From contig NC_064839.1 in the NCBI RefSeq assembly GCF_024166365.1, positions 14,308,878-14,372,877 on the forward strand: a stretch of 64,000 bases of DNA, read 5' to 3'. The notes beneath the pieces are model-generated. The model searched no databases and was not told the DNA's origin. It saw only the letters and a program-made list of their open reading frames with translations. The stretch is from Elephas maximus indicus (Eukaryota; Chordata; Mammalia; Proboscidea; Elephantidae). How positions within the stretch are numbered: position 1 is the first letter of the stretch; every line of letters begins with the position of its first letter. The position numbers and the translations under genes were made by a program. Of this stretch, positions 1 through 11,946 are shown piece by piece.

Positions 1-690
1 CACTACAATGGGAAAAAGAATACTGTGGTAACTAAAAGCTCCAGTATGGAAATGACACCCCTCATTTCCACACACCGTTCATTGGCCAGCATTAGTCTGT
101 CACAGGCCCTGCCCTCCAGCCACAAGGAGGCCAGGAAAAGCATATAACCATGGGCTAGAAGAAGGAGAACCACAAATAGTTGGTGAATACCACTAATGAT
201 TAATGCAGGAGATACATGCAAAGGTAGACGTGCCTTCCTTCACTTGTTTTAGAGTTCCTTTATTTTCCCTAGATTGTATTTTATCCACTTTGCTTTTGCA
301 TTCTGCCCTGATCAAATAATTCTCTGATTTCTTTTCTGTCCACTTGCAGATTCACGGACATTAAAATTAAGACATTACTAAAGAAAAGCCTCTCTTCAGA
401 TAGTCATGAACTAGGATTGTTTGTGTCAGTATTTCAAGTAAAAGAGATTTGCAGTTTCTTCTTTTCCTGCATTTCTGGTTTTTATGATTTTTACATCTAC
501 CCTTCCATGATAGATCCCTGCTCTATCTCTTACCTTATGCTGAAAAGAATTACTTAACCCTTTATTTTTTACTTCTTTTTAGCTATCTGGTCCCATTGAC
601 AAAGGATTTTGTAAAATAGCAGAAATCTAACTTTGCTGGTCTCCTAACCCTATGTTCAAGTGCCACCACTCATCTGTCAGTTTGTTGTAC
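1..690. other. no recognisable feature
   Basis: AT-rich sequence upstream of the first retrotransposon. I see no splice-supported coding segment, no clear repeat family and no RNA gene. The one open frame (72 codons, minus strand, 3-221) is short and has no recognisable motif. Confidence 0.4.
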
Positions 691-2749
691 TGTGGTGGCT
701 TGTGTGTTGCTGTGATGCTGGAAGCTATGCCACCAGTATTTCAAACATCATCAGGGTCACCCATGGTGGACAGGTTTCAGCAGAGCTTCCAGGCTAAGAC
801 AGACTAGGAAGAAGGACCTGGAGGTCTACTTCTGAAAAAGACTGGCTAGCAAAAACATTATGAAAAGCAGTAGAACACTGTCTGATATAGTGCCAAAAGA
901 TAAGCCCCTCAGGTTAGAAGGCACTCAAAATACAACTGGGGAAGAGCTGCCTCCTCAAAGTAGAGCCAACCTTAATGACGTAAATGGAGCAGAGCTTTCA
1001 AGACCTTCATTTGCTGATGTGGCATGACTCAGTATGAGAATAAACAGCTGCAAACATCCGTTAATAATTGGAAGGTGGAATGTATGAAGTATGAATCCAG
1101 GAAAATTGGAAGTCGTCAAAAATGAGATGGAATACATAAAGATCGATACCCTAGGCATTAGTGAGCTGAAATGGCCTGGTACTGGCCATTTTGAATTGGA
1201 CAATCATAGTGGTCCATTTTGCTGAGAATGAAAAAGACTGAAGAGGAATGGTGTCACCTTTATCATCCAAGAGAACATTTCAAGATCTATCCTGAAATAC
1301 TGTCAGTGATAGGATAATATCTGTATGCCTACCAGGAAGACCACTTAATACTAGTATTCAAATTTGCACACCAACAATAAAGAAACAGAAGATGTTTGTC
1401 AACTTCTGCAGTCCGAGTTTAATCAAACATGTAATGAAGATGCATTGATAATTACTGGTCATTGGAACATGAAAGTTGGAAACAAAGAAGAAGCATCGGT
1501 AGTTTGAAAATATGGCCTTGGTGATAGAAATGATGCCAGAGATTGCATGACAGAATTTTTCAAGAATGATGACTTATTCCTTGCAAATACCTTTGTCCAA
1601 AAACATAAATGGGGACTAAACATGTGGACATCACTGGCTGGAATACACAGGAATTACATCAACTACATCTGTGGAAAGAGATGATGGAAAAGCTCAATAT
1701 CATCAGTCAGAACAAGGCCAGGGGCTGACTGCAGAACAGACCATCAATTGCTCCTTGCAAGTTCAAGCTGAAGCTGAAGAAAATTAAAACAAGTTCATGA
1801 GAGCCAAAGTATGATCTTGAGTATAACCCACCTGAATTTAGAGAACATCTCGAGAATATATTTGACGCGCTAAACACTAATAACCAACTACCAGACAAGT
1901 TGTGGGACAACAACAAGGACAGCATAAATGAAGAAAGCAAGAGGTCATTAAAAAGATTAAAAAAAAAAAAAAAACCAAACCCAGTGCCGTTGAGTCGATT
2001 CGTCAACTCATAGTGACCCTATAGGGCAGAGTAGAGTTGCCCCATAGAGCTTCCGAGTAGCGCCTGGTGGATTCGAACTGCCGACCCTTTGGTTAGCAGC
2101 CGTAGCACTTAACCACCACACCACCTGGGTTTCCCCTTAAACGAGGAAAGAAAAAAAAAAAAAAGACCAAAACGGATGTCAGAAGAAACTTGCTCTCGAA
2201 CATCGGGTAGCTAAAGCAAATGGAGAAATGAGGAAGTAAAAGAGCTTAACAGAAGATTTCAAAGGGTGGCTTGAGAAGACAGAAAAGTATTATAATGAAA
2301 TGTGCAAAGACCTGGAGTTAGAAAACCAAAAGGGAAGAACACACTCAGCATTTCTCAAGCCGAAAGAACTGAAGAAAAAATTCAAGCCTCAAATTGCAAT
2401 ATTGAAGGATTCTATTGGCAAAATATTGAAAGACGCAGGAAGCATCGAAGGAAGATAGATGGAATACATAGAATCGCTGTACCAAAAAGAGTTGGTCAAC
2501 ACTTAACCATTTCAAGAGGTAGCATATAATCAAGAACCGGTAATACTGAAGGAAGATGTCCAAGCTGCATTGAAGGCACTGCAGAAATACAAGGCTTCAG
2601 GAATTGACAGGATACCAACTGAGATGTTTCAACAAACAGAGCAGCACTGGAGGCACTTTCTCATCTATGCTAAGAAACTTGGAAGACAGCTACCTGGTCA
2701 AGCTACTGGAAGAGATCCACATTTGTGTCCATTCCAAAGATAGGTGATC
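690..2749 (+). mobile_element. RTE/BovB-like LINE (RTE-A), 5' portion, decayed
   Basis: First of three pieces of one RTE-clade LINE, a non-LTR retrotransposon encoding an APE-type endonuclease and a reverse transcriptase. The 5' leader can be followed from roughly 690. From about 1,090 a broken frame reads as RTE endonuclease (starting MNPGKLEVVKNEME, then LGISELKWPGTG), and is soon stopped. From 2,160 to 2,749 the frame approaches the RT domain (text corresponding to 'alkyKASGIDRIPTEMFQ'). Stops and frameshifts show it is dead. It is cut by an AfroSINE at 1,975-2,136 and by L1-B at 2,750, and resumes at 10,523 and again at 11,947. The total of the three pieces is about 3.4 kb, close to full length for an RTE element. 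The exact 5' boundary is uncertain. Confidence 0.8.
1975..2136 (-). mobile_element. AfroSINE inserted in RTE-A
   Basis: Antisense copy of the afrotherian tRNA-derived SINE. Read on the minus strand it starts GGAAACCCAGGTGGTGTGG and contains the A-box-like and B-box-like stretches of the tRNA head (TTCGAATCC core), then the CTATGAGTTGACG tail and an A-rich end. It interrupts the RTE-A frame between poly-A-rich stretches, which makes the target duplication hard to call. It is non-autonomous and depends on LINE machinery. Confidence 0.88.
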
Positions 2750-3199
2750 TGAGAGGTGGAGCCAACATGGCACTATAGACAGAAGCACCACACCATCCCT
2801 CCACACTAAAGACTTGAAAAAAACTAAGTAAAACAAAGACAAATGTCAATCCTGGAGCCCTAAGCATCAAATGAAGAGATAAAGAAATCGACCAAGCACC
2901 GAATGAAATAAGAAACTGACAGAGAACAAAGAGCAAGGAGAGATATGGAGCGGAGGTCCCTTATCAGCTAACACAGCACAGATTGACCATCTTGGACTCC
3001 TGTCGGAGATCAGCAGACAGGGAGAACGGGAAAGCAGCTTCATGGAGCTCCCAGCAAGAGACAGAGAACCTGGTAACCATGCTTTAACACCCCCACCCTT
3101 CTTCCCCCTGATTGGCCTCTGCCACTTCCCAGTGGGCTGCAGTCACTCAGCCAGGAGGCAATGGCTCTGTGCCAGTTCAATTCACCCCACCTACACTGG

Positions 3200-3795
3200 C
3201 TGGATGTTTCAGTGCCATTTCTTTGTTTTTGGTGTTGATTTTTTTGGCTTCTTTTGGTTTCTTTCCTGTGCCTCACTTCCTCCCCCTCCTTTCTCTTGAA
3301 CACCTGGCTCCATGTGCCATCTTTGCTTCTTGATAGGCTGTGAAGTGCCGCTCAGTTAGAGAACTGCTTCCCCAGTCCACGCCACCATGCTAATGGGATC
3401 TCTGAGGCTTTTTTTTTTTTTCTACTTTTTCTTCATTTCCCAGTTTCTCTCTCTACTTACCCTCTTTTCCTGTCTCCTGAATATCTGGCGCTGTATACCA
3501 TCTCCACCCCTTCTAGCCAGGCTGTGCAGCACAGCTTGGGAGACACTTCCCCGGTCTGTGCAGCCACACTGGTAGGATCCCTGTGGGCATTTCTTCTTCT
3601 TTTTTTATTTTTTTTTCTTTTTGTTTTTTTCTTTCTTTATTTCTCAGTTTCTCATCTCTCTCTACTTTCTTTTTTTTCCTGGCTCCTAAATACCTGGCAC
3701 TGTGTGCCATCTTCATCCCTTTGAGACTGGCTGTGTCCCAAGGTCTGAGAGCCACTTCCGCATTAACTGGTGGGATCCCTGGGGGCATTTCTTTC
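3200..3795 (+). repeat. tandem monomer-like units in L1-B 5' UTR
   Basis: About four diverged units of 180-200 bp in the L1 leader. Each has a GGATC/GGATG anchor (near 3,202, 3,396, 3,575 and 3,773), then a long T/CT tract, a CAGTTTCTC-type stretch, a 'CTGGCnCTGTGTGCCATC' stretch and an 'ACTTCCC' stretch. The spacing between anchors is 194, 179 and 198 bases. The architecture resembles the promoter monomers of mouse L1, but relation by descent is not implied. A promoter role is inferred from position only. Confidence 0.65.
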
Positions 3796-4360
3796 TTTTT
3801 TTAATATTTATTTTTTTCTCTTTTTCTTTCTCTTCATTTCACAGTTTCTCATATCTCCACTCCAACACAGGCTCCCTCAGCATTTTTTTCCTTTGGTTCC
3901 TTTTTCTTGCTCCTCTCTCTCTTCTTTTCCATACCAAACTTAGCTCCACACATCACAACCTCCCCTCTTCCTCCTGCCTATCTGCACCTTGGACTGAACA
4001 TCACACCCCCATGCAGCACAAGCATGGCATAAAAGCACCTGCCCTGCATCGACCTGCCCCATCGGCCCCCAAAACGTGTCACAAACAACCCAACCCAGCC
4101 CCTCCCCTTCAGTTGGACCTGCCCTGCTGCACTATAGCTGAGTGACTGGCTCTGCCCATCAGCCAAGGAGGTGAAAAGTATCATGCCCACAGATGGGCAA
4201 ACAACAAAGAACACACAGCCTGCCTGCTCAGACATTTCCAAATGAAACAAAAAAGCAGAACAAAACAAACTAATCTACAATCAATAAACAAAGAAAATAA
4301 CTACTGAAAGTCCCAAAGACAGCAGACAATATCAAAACATATATTTCTTAAAAGGACAGG

Positions 4361-5191
4361 ATGGTTTCAGTAGGCATCCAATATAAAACACCAGATGACT
4401 TTCCAGTAGAAAAAAAGACACTGAAACTACCTGATAGGGAATTTGAATCTCTAATCTTCAGAGCTGTTCAAAAGTTTAAGCAAAAAGCAGACAAAAATGA
4501 GGAAAAAATAGACAAATTTATCGAAAACGCGGACAAATTCATGGAAAATACAGACAAAAAATGGAACAATTCAGGAAAATAATACAGGAACAAAATGCCA
4601 AAATAAATTCACAATTAGAAATCATTCAAAAACAACAATTAGAAATCCAAAGGATAAACAACAAGATTTCAGAAAAGGACAGTGTCACAAAAGGGCTGAG
4701 GAGCAGGTTTGAAACGATGGAAGACAGAATCAGCAAAATTGAAGACAAACATGGATACAACTCTGAGGAAAAATCAGAAAAAGAATGAAAAAAATGAAGA
4801 AACCCTGAGAATTATGTGAGATACAATCAAAAGCAAAAATTTACAAGTGATTGGAGTTCCAGAACAGGGAGAGAAAATGGAAAACACAGAGAGGATCATT
4901 GAAGAATTGCTGACAGAAAACTTCCCTAATATCATGAATGATGAAAAGCTGACCATCCAAGAAGCTCAACAAACTCCATATCGGATAGGCTGCAAAAGAA
5001 AAACACCAAGGCATATTATAATCACACTCATTAAAACCAAAGACAAAGTCCTGCTAGCAGCTCGAGAAAAACAAAAAGTCGCATACAGAGGAGAAACGAT
5101 AAGACTAAGCTCTGATTATTCAGCAGAAACCATGCAGGCAAGAAGGCAATGGGATGACATATATAAAACCTTGAAAGAAAAAAATTGCTGA
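4361..5191 (+). pseudogene. L1-B ORF1 (RNA-binding chaperone), broken
   Basis: Remnant of L1 ORF1p, which normally coats L1 RNA as a trimer. Three overlapping open segments (4,361-4,582, 4,561-4,788 and 4,847-5,191) sit in two frames, so at least two frameshifts or stops separate them. The first two are rich in K, E, N and Q with heptad-like spacing, as expected for the coiled coil. The third starts MIGVPEQGEKMENTERIIEE, the hallmark entry to the RRM and C-terminal domain, and ends with a typical DDIYKTLKEKN tail. No intact protein can be made. Confidence 0.85.
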
Positions 5192-5773
5192 CCAAGAATC
5201 ATATATCCTGCAGAACTTTTTTTCAAATATGATGGTGAAATTAGGACATTTCCAGATAAACAGAAATTAAGGGAATATGTACAAACCAAACCAAATGTAC
5301 AAGAATTATTAAAGGGAGCCCTTCAGCCTGAGAACAAACTACATCAGACCACAGCCTGAATCTAGGATGCAAGATTGTACCAGCCAGATGCCAACCTAGG
5401 AAATGAACTGTCAAGGACTATCCAAAACCAAAACAATTGCAAAGGGAAGCAGAGAAATTAATCTGTAAATGATAACAATGTCAGAACAATAAAAGAGGGA
5501 ATAAACGGTATGGGTATAGAACTTTCTAACGGAGAGGAAGGCAAGGTGATAAAAAAAAAAAAAAATACCAAGTAATAATAGACTAGTTCAAACCTACGAA
5601 GATAAGGGTAAACTTCAAGGTAACCACAAAGAAAGTTAACAAACCTACTCATCAAAATAAAGAAGAAAACCATAAAGTCTCAATAAAAACAAAATCTAGA
5701 AAAACAAAAGAAGTGAAAAAGAAATCCACAAACAAAAGGAACTCAGCACAGGAGAGTAAGAGGAACAAACAAA

Positions 5774-8700
5774 ATGTTAGCACCACAAAAAAAAAAAGCA
5801 CTACAAAATGATGGCAATAAACTCAGACTTATCAATAATTACACTGAATGTAAATGGCCTAAATATACCTATAAAGAGACTCAGAGTGACAGAATGGTTA
5901 AAAAACAGGACCCATCAATATGCTGTTTACAAGAGACACACCTTGGAAACAAAGGCATAAATTTATTAAAAGTCAAAGGATGGGAAAAAATATATCAAGC
6001 AAAGAACTACCAAAAAAGAGCAGGAGTGGCAATACTAATCTCAGATAAGACACACTTTAAAACAAAATCCAGCATAAAAGACAAAGAAGGGCACTATATA
6101 ATGATTAAAGGGATGATTCACCATGAAGACTTAACCATAATAAACATCTACGCACCAAATGACAGGGCTCCAAAATACATAAAACAAAGTCTAACAGCAC
6201 TGAAAAGAGAAATTGACGGTTCCACAATAACAGTAGCAGACCTCAACATAACACTCTCGGTAAACAACAGGACATCTAGAAAGAAACTCAATAAAGATAC
6301 AGAAGAGCTAAAGGGCACAATCAGCCAACTTGACCCTTTAGACATACAGAACACTCCACCCAACAGTGGCAAAGTACACATTCTTTTCCAATGCACATGG
6401 AACATTCTCCAGAGTAGACCACATCTTAGGCCATAGAGCAACCCTCTACAAAATCCTAAGCATTGAGATAATACAAAGTATCTTCTCTGACCACAGCACC
6501 ATCAAAGTAGAAACTAACAACAGGAAGGGCAAGGAAAAAAAATCAATTACATGGAAACTGAATAACACCTTGCTTAAAAACCACTCGGTAATACAAGAAA
6601 TCAGGCATGGAAACAAAAAATTCCTAGAATCAAATGAGAATGAAAATACATCATACCAAAACCTTTGGAACACAGCAAAAGCAGTCCTCAAAGGTCAATT
6701 TATAGCAATAGGTGCACCCATCAAAAAAGAAGGAACAAAATCAAAACATTCACTATACAACTCAAACAAATAGAGAACAGCAAAAGAAGTCCACAGCCAC
6801 CAGAAGAAAGGAAATAATAAAGATCAGGGCAGAAACGAAATAGAGAATAGGAAAACAATAGAAAGAGTCAACAAAACCAAAAGTTGCTTCTTTGAAAGTA
6901 TCAACAAAAATAAGCAAACCACCGGCCAAATCAACAAAAGAAAAATAGGACAGGATAACAATATTCCAGATAAGAAATTAAATGGGAGACATTAGAACAT
7001 ACCCAACTGAAATAAAAAGGATCATAACAGAGTACTATGAAAAGCCGTGCTCCAACAAATTTGAAAACCTAGAGGAAATGGACAAGTTTCTAGAAACACA
7101 CTACCTACCCAAACTAACACAAAACGGTGCTGAAAATCTGAACAGATCCGTAACAAGAGAAGAGATTGAAAAGGTAATTAAAAAAAAAAGAAAAACCTCC
7201 CAACAAAAAAAGCCCTCGCCCAGATGCCTTCACTGGAGAATTCTACCAAACGTTCAAAGAAGAGTTTGCTACTCAAACGATTTCAGAACATAGAAAAGGA
7301 AGGGATACTTCCGAGTTCATTCTATTAAACCTGCATAACCCTGATATCAAAACCAAGCAAAGACACCAAAAAAAAAGAGAAAATTACAGACGAATATCTC
7401 TCATGAGTATAGATGCTAAAATTCTCAACAAAATTCTAGCCAGTAGAATTCAGCATCATATCAAAAAATAATACACCACAACCAAGTAGGATTCATACCA
7501 GGTATACAAGGATGGTTCAACATTAGAAAATCAACCAAAGTAATCAATCACATAAATAAAAGAAAAGAATCACATGATCATCTCAATCGACACAGAAAAG
7601 GCATTCAACAAAGTCCAACACCAATTCATGATAAAAACTCTCAATAAAATAGGTACAGAAGAGAAATTCCTCAACATAATAAAGGGCATCTATACAAAAC
7701 CAACAGCCAACATCATTCTTAATGGAGAGAGGCTGAAAACATTCCCCCTGAGAACAGGAAAAAGACAAGGATGCCCTTTATCATCACTACTATTTAACAT
7801 TGTGCTGGAAGTCCTAGTTAGAGCAATAAGGCAAGAAAAAGAAATTTTTTTTTTCAAATGGGTAATGAAGAAGTAAAACTGTCCCTAGTTGCAGATGATA
7901 TGATACTATACATACAAAGCCCAAAAGACTCCACGAGAAAACTACTAGAACTAATAGAAAGGTTCAGCAGAGTAGCAAGATACAAGATAAACATGCAAAA
8001 ATCAGTTGGATTCCTCTACACCAACAAAGAGAATGATGAAAAGGAAATCAGGAAAACAATACCATTTATAATAGCCCCTAAAAAAAATAATAAAATACTT
8101 AGGAACAAATCTAACCAGGGATGTAAAAGACCTATACAAAAAAAAAATTACAAAACACTACTGCAAAAAACCAAAAGAGATCTACATAAACGGAAAAACA
8201 TACCATGCTCATGGATAGGTAGACTCAAAATTGTGAAATGACAATTCTGCCCAAAGTAATCTACAAATAGAATGCAATCCCAATTCAAATACCAACAACA
8301 TTATTTAAAGAGATGGAAAAACTAATCATTAACTTTATATGGAAAGGGAAGAGGCCCGGGTAAGTAAAGCACTATTGAAGAAGAAGAATAAAGTAGGAGC
8401 ACTCCCACTATCTGACCTCAGAACCTACTATACAGTTATGATAGTCAAAACAGCCTGGTACTGGTACAATGACAGATACATTGACCAATGGAAGAGAATT
8501 GAGAACCCAAATATAAACTCGTCCACCTACAGTCACCTGATCTTTGACAAGGGCCCAAAGGCCAACAAATGGGGAAAAGAGTCTTTTTAACAAATGATGC
8601 TGGCAAAACTGGATGTCCATCTGTAAAACAATGAAACACAACCCATACCTCACATCATATACAAAAACTGATTCAAAATGGATCAAAGACCTAAATATAA

Positions 8701-9609
8701 AACAAAAACTATAAAGATCATAGAAGAAAAAATAGGCTCAACACCAGAGGCCCTAATACACGGCATTAACAGGATACAAACCATAAGTAACAATACACAA
8801 ATTCCAGAAGATATGCTAGATAAATGGCATCTTCTAAAAATTAAACCCTTATACTCATCAAAAGACTTTACCAAAAGAGTAAAAGAGAACCTAGGGACCA
8901 GGAAAAAAATTTGGGCTATTACAAATTCAACGAAGGCCTAATCTCAAAATCTACAGGAAAATCCAACACCTCTACAACAAAAAGACAAATAATCCAATTA
9001 AAAAATGGACAAAGGAAATGAACAGACACTTCACCAAAGAAGACATCCAAGCAGCTAACAGACATTTGAGGCTTGTGATCACACGATCACTAGCCATTAG
9101 AGAAACGCAAATCAAAACCACAATGTGATACCATCTCAACCTGGCATTACTGGCATGTATCAAAAAAACAGAAAATGACAAATGTTTGCGAGGCCGTGGG
9201 GAGACTGAAACACTTATACACTGCCAGCGGGAATGCAAAATGGTACAACCATTTTGGAAAACAATATGGTGCTTCCTTAGAAAACTAGAAATACCGTATG
9301 ATTCAGCAATCCCACTCCTAAGCATGTATCCTAGAAATATAAGAGCTGTCACATGAATAGACATATACACTCACATTCATTGCAGCATTTTTCACAATAG
9401 CAAAAAGTCAGAAAAAACTTGAATGCCTATCAACAGATGAGTGGATAAACAAACTATGGTACATACACACAATGGAGTACTATGCAACGATAAAAAATAA
9501 TGTTGAATCTGCAAAGTATCTCACAACATGGATGAATCTGGAGGGCATTATGCTGAGTGAAATAAGTCAATCACAAAAGGGCAAATATTGCATGAGGCCA
9601 CTACCATAA
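5774..9609 (+). pseudogene. L1-B ORF2 (endonuclease/reverse transcriptase), broken
   Basis: Remnant of L1 ORF2p. The endonuclease part (5,774-6,436) shows CCLQETHLG and IINIYAPNDRAP, but the usual GDFN reads ADLN. RT segments are at 6,982-7,293, 7,574-7,876 ([13 protein letters not shown], then RQGCPLS) and 7,858-8,241, where the catalytic FADD is changed to VADD (7,888-7,899). C-terminal pieces follow to a TAA at 9,607-9,609. At least six frameshifts or stops separate these pieces. The element is inactive. Confidence 0.88.
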
Positions 9610-10522
9610 AAACTCATGAAAATGTTTACACACAAAAAGAAACAATCTTTGATGGTTACAAGGGAGGGGAGGGGTGGGGATGGAAAAACACTAAATAGAC
9701 AGTAAATAAGTGGTAGCTTTGGTGAAAGGTAAGACAGTATACAACACTGGGGAATCCAGCACAACTTGTACAAGGTAAGGTAATGGAAGGTCCATAGACA
9801 CACCCAAACTCCCTGAGGGACCAAATTATTCTTCTGCGTGCTGTGGGGACCATGGTCTCAGGGAACATCTAGGTCAATTGGCATAACATAGTTTATAGAG
9901 AAAAATGTTCTACATTCTACTTGGGAAATAGTGTCTGGGATCTTAAAAGCCTATGAGCAGCCATCTATGATACTTCACTGTTCTCACCCCTTCAGGAGCA
10001 AAAGAGAATGAAGAAAACTAAAGACACAAGGGAAAAATTAGTCCAAAGGACTGATTGGCCACAATTACCACAGCCTCCACCAGACTGAGTCCAGTACAGG
10101 GACAGGGATCGCAATAGAGGGTCCTGGACAGAGCTGGAGAAAAATGTAGAACAAAATTCTAACTTACCAAAAAAAGACCAGAATTACTGGTCTGACAGAG
10201 ACTGGAGAAATCCCAAGAGTATGGCCCCAGGACACTCTTTTAGCTCAGTAACGAAGTCACTCCTGAGGTTCACACGTTAGCCAAAGATTAGACAGGTCCA
10301 TAAAACAAAATGAGACTAAAGGGGCACACCAGCCCAGGGGCAAGGACTAGAAGGCAGAAGGGGTCAGGAAAGCTGGTAATAGAGAACCTAAGGTCGAGAA
10401 GAGAGAGTGTTAATATGTCATGGGGTTGTTAATCAATGTCATAAAACAATTTGTGCTAACTGTTTAATAAGAAGCTAGTTCTGAAACCTTCTCCTGAAGT
10501 ACAATTTAAAAAAAACAAAAAC
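9610..10522 (+). other. L1-B 3' UTR and A-rich tail
   Basis: Begins with a GGGAGGGG-type purine tract near 9,662, typical of the L1 3' UTR start, and continues through sequence related to, but clearly diverged from, the 3' UTRs of L1-D and L1-E further along the window. It ends in an interrupted A tract. No gene is seen. Confidence 0.75.
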
Positions 10523-10627
10523 AAAGGTAATACAACAGAATGTGAAAATTATCGAACAATACCCTTAATGTGATATGCAAGTAAAATTTTGTTGGAGATA
10601 ATTCAAGAAGCCTTGCAGCAGTATGTC
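10523..10627 (+). mobile_element. RTE-A, second piece
   Basis: Continuation of RTE-A directly after the L1-B tail: GAATGTGAAAATTATCG and GCAGCAGTATGTC are the RTE sequence just before the RT motif. The same stretch appears, reversed, at the 5' end of RTE-C near 11,830-11,905, which confirms the identity. It is cut off at 10,627 by RTE-C. Confidence 0.82.
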
Positions 10628-11908
10628 GTTGTTAGGTGCCACCGAGTCGATTCCGACTCATAGCGACCCTACGTACAACAGAATGAAACACTGCCCGGTC
10701 CTGGGCCATGCCCACAATCATTCTTACGCTTGAGCTCATTGTTGCAGCCATTGTGTCAATCCATCTTGTTGAGGGTCTTCCTCTTTTTCACTGACCTTGT
10801 ACTCTACCAAGCATAATGTCCTTCTCCAGGGACTGATCTCCCCTGGCAACATGTCCAAAGTATGTAAGAGGCAGTCTTGCCATCCTTGCTTCTAAGGAGC
10901 ATTCTGGTTGTACCTCTTCCAACACAAATTTGTTTGTTCTTTTGGCAGTCCATGGTATATTCAACACTCTTCGCCAACACCACAATTCAAAGGTATCAAT
11001 TCCTCTGTTTTCCTTATTCATTGTCCAGCTTTCACATACATATGATGCAATTGAAAATACCATGGCTTGGGTCAGGTGCACCTTAGTCTTCAAGGTGATA
11101 TCTTAAGAGGTCTTTTGTAGTAGGTTTGTCCAATGCAACGTGTCTTTTGATTTCTTGACTGCTGCTTCCGTGGCTGTTGATTGTGGGTCCAAGTAAAATG
11201 AAATCCTTGACAACTTCAATCTTTTCCCCATTTGTCATGATGTTGCTTATTGGTCCATTTGTGAGGATTTTTGTTTTCTTTATATCAAGGTGCAATCCAC
11301 ACTGAAGGATTCGGTCTTTGATCTATATCAGCAGGTGCTTCAAGTCCTCTTCACTTTCAGAAGCAAGGTTGTGTCATCTGCATATGAAGGTTGTTAATGA
11401 GTCTTCCGCCAATCCTGATGCCCCGTTCTTCTTCATATAGTCCAGCTTCTCGGTTTATTTGGTTAGCATACAGATTGAGTAGGTATGGTGAAAGGATACA
11501 GCCCTGATGCACACCTTTCCTGACTTTAACCCATGTAGTATCCCCTTGTTATGTCTGAACACCTGCCTCTTGATCTATGTACAGGCTCCTCATGAGGACA
11601 ATTAAGTGTTCTGGAATACCCATTCATCACAATGTTATCCATAATTTGTTATCGTTCACACAGTCGAATGCCTTTGCATAGTCAATAAAACACAGGTAAA
11701 CATCTTTCTGGTATTCTCTGCATTCAGCCAAGATCCATCTGGCATCAGCAATAATATCTCTGGTACCACATCCTCTTCTGAATCCGGCCTGAATTCCTGG
11801 CAATTCCCTCTCAATATATTGCTGCAGCCACTTTTGAATGATCTTCAGCAAAATTTTACTTGTGTGTGATATTCATGATATTGTTTGATAATTTTCACAT
11901 TCAGTTGC
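10628..11908 (-). mobile_element. 5'-truncated antisense RTE LINE (RTE-C)
   Basis: A second RTE copy in the opposite orientation, covering the RT domain to the 3' end. On the minus strand, 11,851-11,627 reads RT text including QAGFRRGCGTRD and FIDYAKAFD. The catalytic YADD box is still readable near 11,366-11,385. 11,093-10,788 is the typical RTE C-terminus (CWRRVLNIPWTAKRTNK, FGHVARGDQSLEKDIMLG). The 3' end at 10,628 is GGTGGCACCTAACAAC. It sits exactly in a gap of RTE-A. Flanks TATGTC (left) and TATATC (right) may be the target duplication. Frames are broken, so it is inactive. Confidence 0.87.

Positions 11909-11946
<38 letters not shown>
11909..11946. repeat. (CATA)n/(TA)n microsatellite
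   Basis: A short ACAT repeat running into about 13 AT units, placed exactly between the head ends of the two oppositely oriented RTE pieces. It may have grown from the TATATC target sequence of RTE-A. Confidence 0.95.

Larger units (their letters stand above)
2751..10522 (+). mobile_element. near full-length L1 retrotransposon (L1-B)
   Basis: An L1 of about 7.8 kb inserted in the sense orientation into RTE-A. It begins with a GAGGTGGAGCCAACATGGC-type L1 5' UTR, followed by a pyrimidine-rich repeated promoter region, a broken ORF1 (4,361-5,191), a broken ORF2 (about 5,774-9,609), a 3' UTR of about 0.9 kb and an A-rich tail at 10,505-10,522. RTE-A sequence reads AAAGATAGGTGAT before it and AAAGGTAAT after it, a likely worn target-site duplication. 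Many stops and frameshifts mean it cannot move now. The presence of a 5' UTR is unusual, because most L1 copies are 5' truncated. Confidence 0.9.
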
